Shown piece by piece: positions 5,926 to 11,010 of a DNA stretch of 11,010 bases. This stretch comes from Thermotogae bacterium (GTDB taxonomy: Bacteria > Thermotogota > Thermotogae > B3-G13). Location of the stretch: positions 1 through 11,010 of the forward strand of contig WFSK01000138.1 of assembly GCA_015486095.1 (NCBI GenBank), read 5' to 3'. The notes beneath the pieces were generated by a model. It had not been told where the DNA came from and searched no databases. It saw only the letters and a list, made by a program, of their open reading frames with translations. A program made the translations under genes and the position numbers. Positions within the stretch are counted from its first letter, which is position 1; each line of letters starts with the position of its first letter.

Positions 5926-7932
5926 TTATCTCTTACGCAATTTTATCAGTTCATCCCTTATCTGTGCGGCATCCTCGAAACGCAATTCACTGGCCGCTCT
6001 TGTCATTTCATCCTGCAATACTTGAATATATTCTTCTCTACCCAATACATTCGTAAGAGAGAAGAGCTCCTCTATGGCCTTACTTCTCTTAACCTTTACC
6101 TTCTTCTCTTTGTAACCGAACTCCTCGAACATGCCTTCTTCTACAGGCTTTATTATAGTCTTCGGGGTTATTCTATGGATTGTATTGTATTCCATTTGAA
6201 TCTTTCTTCTCCTGTTCGTCTCTTCTATTGCCCTCTTCATGGCATCGGTTATCGTATCGGCGTACATTATTACCTTTCCATTTACGTTTCTCGCGGTCCT
6301 ACCCATCGTCTGGATCAGACTGACTTCCGATCTGAGATACCCCTCTTTATCTGCATCCAGTATAGCAACTAATGAAACCTCTGGAAGGTCCAGACCCTCT
6401 CTCAATAGATTTATACCCACTACCACATCTATCTCTCCTTTTCTCAATTTTCTTAGGATCTTTACCCTTTCGATGGTATCTATATCCGAATGGAGGTACA
6501 ATGAATTTATCCCCATCTCTCCGAGATAATCTGATAATCTCTCAGCACTTCGTTTCGTTAGAGTTGTGACCAAAGCCCTTTCGTTCTTCTCCTTTCTGAG
6601 GTTTATCTCTTTTATCAGGTCATCTATCTGCCCCTCTGTTGGTCTTACTTCTACTTCTGGGTCTACGAGCCCTGTAGGACGAATGATCTGTTCAACGACC
6701 TGTGCGGAGACCTCCATTTCATATGCACCAGGGGTAGCGGATACGAAGACCACGCGAGGTACACGCTCTATAAACTCATCGAATCTCAAGGGTCTGTTGT
6801 CATAAGCGCTCGGTAATCTGAAGCCGTAATCCACCAGACTTTTCTTTCTTGCCCTGTCTCCGTTAGCCATGGCACGCAATTGAGGAACCGTTATATGAGA
6901 TTCATCTATGAAGACGAGGTAATCTTCTGGAAAGTAATCCAACAGTGTCCAAGGGGGTTCCCCAGGTTTCTTACCGGAGAAATGCCTCGAATAATTTTCT
7001 ATACCAGGACAATACCCTATCTCCTTCATGGATTCCATATCGAACCTTGTTCTTTGCTCGAGTCTCTCCGCCTCCAAATACTTTCCCTGGGATTTGAATT
7101 CTTCTAACCTCTCTTTTAACTCTTTCTCTATAGAACTCAAGGCATTGTTGATGGCATCTTCTGTAGTTATGAATTCCTTTGCCGGGAATATAAGGGTACT
7201 ATCGTATTCTTCAACTCTTCTTCTGTTGACAGGATCGAATGTATATATCGCATCGATTTCATCGTCGAAGAAGTCCACACCAATACACAGATCTTCGTAG
7301 TTCGGGAATATTTCTAACTTGTCTCCTCTGAGGCGAAACTTTCCACGTTCAAGCTCGCCGTTTGTCCTCTCATAACGCATCTTTGCCAGCTTCCTCAGAA
7401 GGTTTCTATGCTCAAGCCTTTCACCCTTGACGAGGCGAAGATTTATCTCTCTGAAGTCCCGAGGATCGCCACTGGCATAGATACAAGAGACACTCGCCAC
7501 CACAACGACATCTCGCCTCGTTATAACGGATTTCAGGGTCGAGAGTCTCATCTTCTGGATGATTTCGTTGATATCCGTTTCTTTTTCTATGTATATATCC
7601 TTGGTAGGAATGTAGGCTTCGGGACGATAGTAATCGTAATAGCTGACGAAAAATTCTACTTTGTTATTGGGGAAGACTTCTTTGAACTCGTTGTAAAGTT
7701 GAGCGGCAAGGGCTTTATTGGGCGAAATGACCAAGGTAGGGAGTTGTATCTTCTCTATTACGTTTGCCATGGTGAAAGTCTTTCCTGAACCCGTTACACC
7801 CAGCAGTGTGGTGAATTTATTATTTGAAAGTATGCTTTCGCTTACCTTTTCTATGGCTTGGGGTTGATCTCCTGTTGGAACGAGATCGGATATCACACGA
7901 AATCTATTGTATTCCATTTTCCTCAAGGACAT
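5926..7932 (-). CDS. uvrB: Excinuclease ABC subunit B (UvrB)
   Basis: UvrB is the damage-verifying helicase of nucleotide excision repair; it is loaded by UvrA and then recruits UvrC. The 668-residue product is full length. It has Walker A GVTGSGKT (45-52), the DNA-clamping beta-hairpin with its tyrosines (YYDYYRPEAY, 98-107), the Walker B DESH (343-346), LLREGLDLPEV (509-519), motif VI QTMGRTARN (541-549) and a C-terminal UVR motif (about 634-668) for UvrC binding. Motif VI reads GRTARN where many homologues have GRAARN, a conservative change. The start is uncertain: ATG at 7932 has no clear ribosome binding site, while ATG at 7917 (residue 6) has GAGG three bases upstream. Either way the gene overlaps the end of the preceding HD-GYP gene, by 29 or 14 bases, suggesting coupled translation. 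Confidence 0.98.
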   Translation of the reverse strand: MSLRKMEYNRFRVISDLVPTGDQPQAIEKVSESILSNNKFTTLLGVTGSGKTFTMANVIEKIQLPTLVISPNKALAAQLYNEFKEVFPNNKVEFFVSYYDYYRPEAYIPTKDIYIEKETDINEIIQKMRLSTLKSVITRRDVVVVASVSCIYASGDPRDFREINLRLVKGERLEHRNLLRKLAKMRYERTNGELERGKFRLRGDKLEIFPNYEDLCIGVDFFDDEIDAIYTFDPVNRRRVEEYDSTLIFPAKEFITTEDAINNALSSIEKELKERLEEFKSQGKYLEAERLEQRTRFDMESMKEIGYCPGIENYSRHFSGKKPGEPPWTLLDYFPEDYLVFIDESHITVPQLRAMANGDRARKKSLVDYGFRLPSAYDNRPLRFDEFIERVPRVVFVSATPGAYEMEVSAQVVEQIIRPTGLVDPEVEVRPTEGQIDDLIKEINLRKEKNERALVTTLTKRSAERLSDYLGEMGINSLYLHSDIDTIERVKILRKLRKGEIDVVVGINLLREGLDLPEVSLVAILDADKEGYLRSEVSLIQTMGRTARNVNGKVIMYADTITDAMKRAIEETNRRRKIQMEYNTIHRITPKTIIKPVEEGMFEEFGYKEKKVKVKRSKAIEELFSLTNVLGREEYIQVLQDEMTRAASELRFEDAAQIRDELIKLRKR

Positions 7933-9082
7933 GCTCTATGATGAGGTCTAATTTTGAGAGGTCTAGGATCTTCCCGACCTCGAAGTTATCACTTTCCAGG
8001 ACCTTCACGACCGGTCTGATGAGCATCCCAGGATTCTGTTGTACAGCCATCACCTTCGAACCATCGGATAGATACATAACTGTTCCTCTTGGATATATAC
8101 CCATGGTCTTCACGAGGATACTTGCTATATCAGGATTCAACTTCCCGAGTCCGGCATCTTCTATTATGGCCGAAACGGCTATGTAAGGATTACGCGCATC
8201 GCTGTAAGCTCGCATCGTAGTGATGGCATCGTATTCGTCGGCTACACTCACGATGGATGTAAAAGGACTTATTTCATCCCCCTTTTTACCTCTTGGGTAA
8301 CCACTTCCATCCACCCTTTCGTGGTGATCCAGTATGATCTCCTCAGCTATGTCATCTTCTAATGAAGAGCGTTCGGCTATTTCATGTCCGAAGATGGGAT
8401 GTTTCTTCACGAGCTCGAATTCCTCAGGAGTCAATCGCCTAGGAGAGAAGAGAATTTCCTTCGGGATCTTGCATTTTCCAACATCGTGGAGTAGTGCACC
8501 ACTGGTAAGGGAAACGAGTTGCTGTCTGGGTAACTGCATGTTGACACCCAGAAGCAAGGAGAGTGTGGCCACGTTTATGGAATGTGTGTAGGTATAGTCA
8601 TCGTACTCTTTCAGTTTCAAGAGAAGAGGTTGTGGAGTTTCCTTATCTTTTCCTGCCATTTCATCTACCACTTCACTCACTATTTCCTTTACACTGCGGG
8701 GGTCGAAGACACCTCTTTCATCTACCTCTTCCACTATCCTTTCGACAGTATCGAGGGCCTTTTTTAAGACCTCTACAGACATAGTCTTTACGGGTTTGTA
8801 TACGTTTAATTCCTCCATCTTTCTTACGTATATGGAGCGTTTGAGTGCGATCGCATTGCTAAGTGTAGTATTCGAGGCTTCTCTGTCTCCTTCCGATATC
8901 TCATCTACCGTTTCCACTGGTAACCAACTAACATTCCATCTATTCTTGAGGGACTCTATATCTTCCTTGAGTAATTTCCTCCCTTTCTTGAATACCACGG
9001 TACCTTTTACCTCATCTTTAAGATCCTCAGCCAAAAAGACACCCGGTACCACATCTTTCAATTTTACCCATCGCATTTTCAT
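7904..9082 (-). CDS. HD-GYP domain protein, predicted cyclic-di-GMP phosphodiesterase (second copy)
   Basis: The 392-residue protein has an N-terminal region shared with its upstream neighbour (WVKLKDVVPGVFLAEDL and onward, about 1-60), a variable charged linker with predicted helices (60-150), the HD-GYP domain (about 155-330) and a conserved C-terminal tail. The metal and catalytic residues expected of an active enzyme are visible: His167, HDVGK (His199-Asp200-Lys203), KHP (His228), HHERVDGSGYP (253-263) and Asp282 in SVADEYDA. There is no signal peptide, membrane helix or receiver domain, so it is probably cytoplasmic. It begins 8 bases after its paralogue stops, with GAGGTG overlapping that junction. 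ATG at 9076 (residue 3) is an equally good start by ribosome-binding-site spacing. It should hydrolyse cyclic-di-GMP or a related dinucleotide; the substrate is inferred from the family. Confidence 0.93.
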   Translation of the reverse strand: MKMRWVKLKDVVPGVFLAEDLKDEVKGTVVFKKGRKLLKEDIESLKNRWNVSWLPVETVDEISEGDREASNTTLSNAIALKRSIYVRKMEELNVYKPVKTMSVEVLKKALDTVERIVEEVDERGVFDPRSVKEIVSEVVDEMAGKDKETPQPLLLKLKEYDDYTYTHSINVATLSLLLGVNMQLPRQQLVSLTSGALLHDVGKCKIPKEILFSPRRLTPEEFELVKKHPIFGHEIAERSSLEDDIAEEIILDHHERVDGSGYPRGKKGDEISPFTSIVSVADEYDAITTMRAYSDARNPYIAVSAIIEDAGLGKLNPDIASILVKTMGIYPRGTVMYLSDGSKVMAVQQNPGMLIRPVVKVLESDNFEVGKILDLSKLDLIIEHVLEENGIQ

Positions 9083-9084
9083 TG

Positions 9085-9090
9085 CACCTC
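9085..9090 (-). promoter_or_regulatory. Ribosome binding site between the two HD-GYP genes
   Basis: Read on the - strand, the junction is TAAGAGGTGCAATG: the stop of the first HD-GYP gene is followed directly by GAGGTG, then the ATG at 9082 two bases later. A second ATG at 9076 is 8 bases from the motif, so the spacing slightly favours it. Confidence 0.7.
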
Positions 9091-10281
9091 TTAAAGATTT
9101 TTTGCATTCTCGAATTCGGTAATACTCAATATCCTCGAGACACCCAAATAGTGCTGCTTGCTAAGATCCACTAAACTACCTTCTTTCAACTCTCTGCTCG
9201 ATATTATCTTCACCACCGGTAGGGTGGGAAACCCCTTATTCGAGGCAACTACCACAGCTGTAGACCCATCTGTTAATCCCACAGGTGTGCTCGGAGGATA
9301 TATCCCTATGGTATTTACAAGAGAGTTTACGATTCTTTCATCCAATTTCTTACCGGAATCCTTTATTATTAAACTCATAGCATCGTAGGGGTTGGATGGA
9401 TTGCGATATGGTCTTATAGTGGTCAACGCATCGTATACATCTGCAACGGCAGTTATCCTCGAAAGGATGCCTATCTCATCTCCCTTCTTATTCAAAGGAT
9501 ATCCAGTCCCATCCAGCTTTTCATGGTGTTCCGTTATGGGGCGCAATATGTGTGCATCCTCTATACCAGAAGCCCTTGCTATTTCGAAACCGTATATAGG
9601 ATGTTTTCTTATCAATGCTATCTCTTCTTTTGAAAGGCGTCGGGGGGCATTCAGAATATTGTTGGATATCTTCACCTTTCCGACATCATGTAAAAGAGCC
9701 CCAATAGAGAGCAATTTTATCGCCTCCAGATCGAGACGCATCTGCAAAGCCAGAAATATAGAGGTAGTGGCGACATTTACGGAATGGGCATAGGTATAGT
9801 TATCGTAATTCTTCAATTTCAATAAGGGTAATAAGACATTTTCTTTGTATCTCAAGGTTGCTTCATTTACCAAAGATTCACCCATACTCTTCACGGATTC
9901 AATCTCCACTTGTCCTCCCTCTGCGGCCTCACTCATGAACTTCTCCACAGCACTTATAGAACGTTTTAACATATCATGGGAAAAGAGTTCCAAACGCTCA
10001 TTTAGTATTTCATCTGGAGGATTTTCGAGATATACACCATCCTGGATCTCTTCCACTTCTCCTATCTTATACGATGGAGGGGTTTCGTGGATCAGGGCAT
10101 CGCTTACCGTGTAGACAGGAATCCAGGAAACGGTCTTGTTCTTTTTCAAAAACAAGATATCATCTTTCGAAAGAGTATGATCTTTTTCGTATATTATTTC
10201 AAGGGTTATTTCATCTCGAAGATCCCCAGCCAATTTCATTCCGGCCTCGGTATTTTCCAATCTTATCCATTTCGTCCCCAT
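9091..10281 (-). CDS. HD-GYP domain protein, predicted cyclic-di-GMP phosphodiesterase (first copy)
   Basis: The 396-residue protein is collinear with the next gene and is clearly its paralogue: matching N-terminus (KWIRLENTEAGMKLAGDLRDE), a divergent linker (about 60-145), HD-GYP domain (about 155-330) and a matching C-terminal tail (GIYPPSTPVGLTDGS). Active-site residues are present: His166, HDVGK (His198-Asp199-Lys202), KHP (His227), HHEKLDGTGYP (252-262) and Asp281 in AVADVYDAL. PxxYxxAM-type sequence after the domain is normal for the family. It is predicted to be soluble and to hydrolyse cyclic-di-GMP. The start ATG lies 3 bases after the stop of the M16 peptidase gene and has only a weak ribosome binding site (GAAG), so its translation probably depends on the upstream gene. 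Confidence 0.93.
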   Translation of the reverse strand: MGTKWIRLENTEAGMKLAGDLRDEITLEIIYEKDHTLSKDDILFLKKNKTVSWIPVYTVSDALIHETPPSYKIGEVEEIQDGVYLENPPDEILNERLELFSHDMLKRSISAVEKFMSEAAEGGQVEIESVKSMGESLVNEATLRYKENVLLPLLKLKNYDNYTYAHSVNVATTSIFLALQMRLDLEAIKLLSIGALLHDVGKVKISNNILNAPRRLSKEEIALIRKHPIYGFEIARASGIEDAHILRPITEHHEKLDGTGYPLNKKGDEIGILSRITAVADVYDALTTIRPYRNPSNPYDAMSLIIKDSGKKLDERIVNSLVNTIGIYPPSTPVGLTDGSTAVVVASNKGFPTLPVVKIISSRELKEGSLVDLSKQHYLGVSRILSITEFENAKNL

Positions 10282-10284
10282 GGT

Positions 10285-11010
10285 CTATACTTCATACACC
10301 CCCAGTTTCTCCACATCTCTGGCAAGTATAGCCAGAGAACGCCTTTTAGAAAATAAGAGATTTGCCAACGAATTCACCCCTTCGGTAGTAACGGCATCTA
10401 TCTTTTCAACGATTTCATCTGCACTCAGAAGAGGAAGAGCGTGGATGCCTCTATTGAAGAGATACTGCATTATAGTGGAAGTGCTTTCGAGTCCTAACAG
10501 GAATTCACCTTTTATCTTTTCCTTTGCGTCATGAACTTCATCTTCCCTTATCCCTCTCTCTTTCAGCATGTCCAGTTCTTCATTTACCAGAGAAAGGGCC
10601 TTCGTGAATTTATCGGCTGATGTTGCTCCATAGATGTATAGTAATCCGTTATTGTGATATGAATTGATATCGGAATATATCGTGTAGACAAGCCCTTCTT
10701 TTTCCCTTATCTTCTCGAACAGGCGAGAGGTCGATCCACCTCCTAATATGGTGTGTAAAACCGATAACTCATATATCTTCTCATCTTTCAATGAAAGGGC
10801 TGGGACACCTACTATAAAATGAACTTGCTGAATGCTCCTTTCCAGAAGGATGGGAGAATAATCGGGAGATATAGGAGGATGGTATCGATATATCTCTCCT
10901 CTTCTGTCTTCACTCAAATGTTCTATTAGATCCCATACCTTTTCTTCATCGAACTTACCTACGATACACAATAGGGCATTTCCCGGATGGTAGAATCGAG
11001 AGAAATGTTC
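10285..11010 (-). CDS. M16 family (insulinase/processing-peptidase-like) zinc peptidase, N-terminal part outside window
   Basis: The visible 241 residues are the end of the first and all of the second half of an M16-type protein of about 400 residues. The frame is open to the right edge: EHFSRFYHPGNALL precedes the TTG at 10971 and is conserved family sequence (compare YYxPxNM in homologues), so that TTG is not the start. The second-domain signature GGGSTSRLFEKIREKEGLVY (window residues about 98-117) includes the Arg and Tyr that position substrate. The HxxEH zinc site and the third zinc ligand would be upstream of the window, so activity cannot be judged from here; inactive M16 homologues are common. 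No membrane segment is seen. The gene leads the visible - strand operon, ending 3 bases before the first HD-GYP gene. Confidence 0.92.
   Translation of the reverse strand, partial: EHFSRFYHPGNALLCIVGKFDEEKVWDLIEHLSEDRRGEIYRYHPPISPDYSPILLERSIQQVHFIVGVPALSLKDEKIYELSVLHTILGGGSTSRLFEKIREKEGLVYTIYSDINSYHNNGLLYIYGATSADKFTKALSLVNEELDMLKERGIREDEVHDAKEKIKGEFLLGLESTSTIMQYLFNRGIHALPLLSADEIVEKIDAVTTEGVNSLANLLFSKRRSLAILARDVEKLGVYEV

Noticed and set aside
7408..7788. 126-codon + strand frame inside uvrB
   Set aside because: It lies antisense to the conserved UvrB N-terminal motifs and resembles no known family; a shadow.
10969..10971. TTG as start of the M16 peptidase
   Set aside because: Upstream in-frame residues (FYHPGN) are conserved in the family and the frame is open to the window edge.
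1..11010. tRNA, rRNA, riboswitch, CRISPR, insertion sequence or attachment site
   Set aside because: Nearly all of the window is coding and the longest gap between genes is 46 bases; no clover-leaf, direct-repeat array, transposase or B12-riboswitch-like stretch was seen. A B12 riboswitch could exist upstream of position 1.

Overview
The window looks like a bacterial chromosome, probably from an anaerobic and possibly thermophilic lineage. The grounds are HD-GYP and UvrB proteins, clear GGAGG-type ribosome binding sites, very tight gene packing, purine-rich coding strands on both sides, and heavy use of ATA (Ile) and AGA/AGG (Arg). I cannot name a phylum with confidence. A Thermotogota-like or other deep-branching anaerobe would fit, but that is inference only.

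The left half (1-5195, + strand) is one compact methylmalonyl-CoA operon. It holds the catalytic large subunit of methylmalonyl-CoA mutase (5' end cut by the window edge), its separate B12-binding small subunit, a fusion of the MeaB GTPase chaperone with methylmalonyl-CoA epimerase, a carboxyltransferase of the MmdA/PccB family, and a one-helix OadG/MmdD-like protein. The first four genes overlap one another by 4 to 8 bases, so they are probably translationally coupled. Together they interconvert succinyl-CoA, (R)- and (S)-methylmalonyl-CoA and propionyl-CoA. The OadG-like protein suggests the last step is a membrane-linked, Na+-coupled decarboxylation, but the biotin carrier and the membrane pump beta subunit are not in the window.

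The right half (5215-11010, - strand) converges on the first operon with only 19 bases between the two stop codons. Read in its own direction it encodes the C-terminal part of an M16 zinc-peptidase family protein (cut by the right edge), two tandem HD-GYP paralogues (predicted cyclic-di-GMP phosphodiesterases), the excision-repair protein UvrB, and a DUF554/YqgA-type membrane protein. Gaps are 3, 8, -29 (or -14) and 18 bases, so this is very likely one transcript.

The most interesting point is the MeaB-epimerase fusion. At the exact domain boundary it keeps a strong Shine-Dalgarno sequence followed by an in-frame ATG, so the gene could make both the fusion and a free epimerase. No RNA genes, CRISPR arrays, insertion sequences or long repeats were seen.
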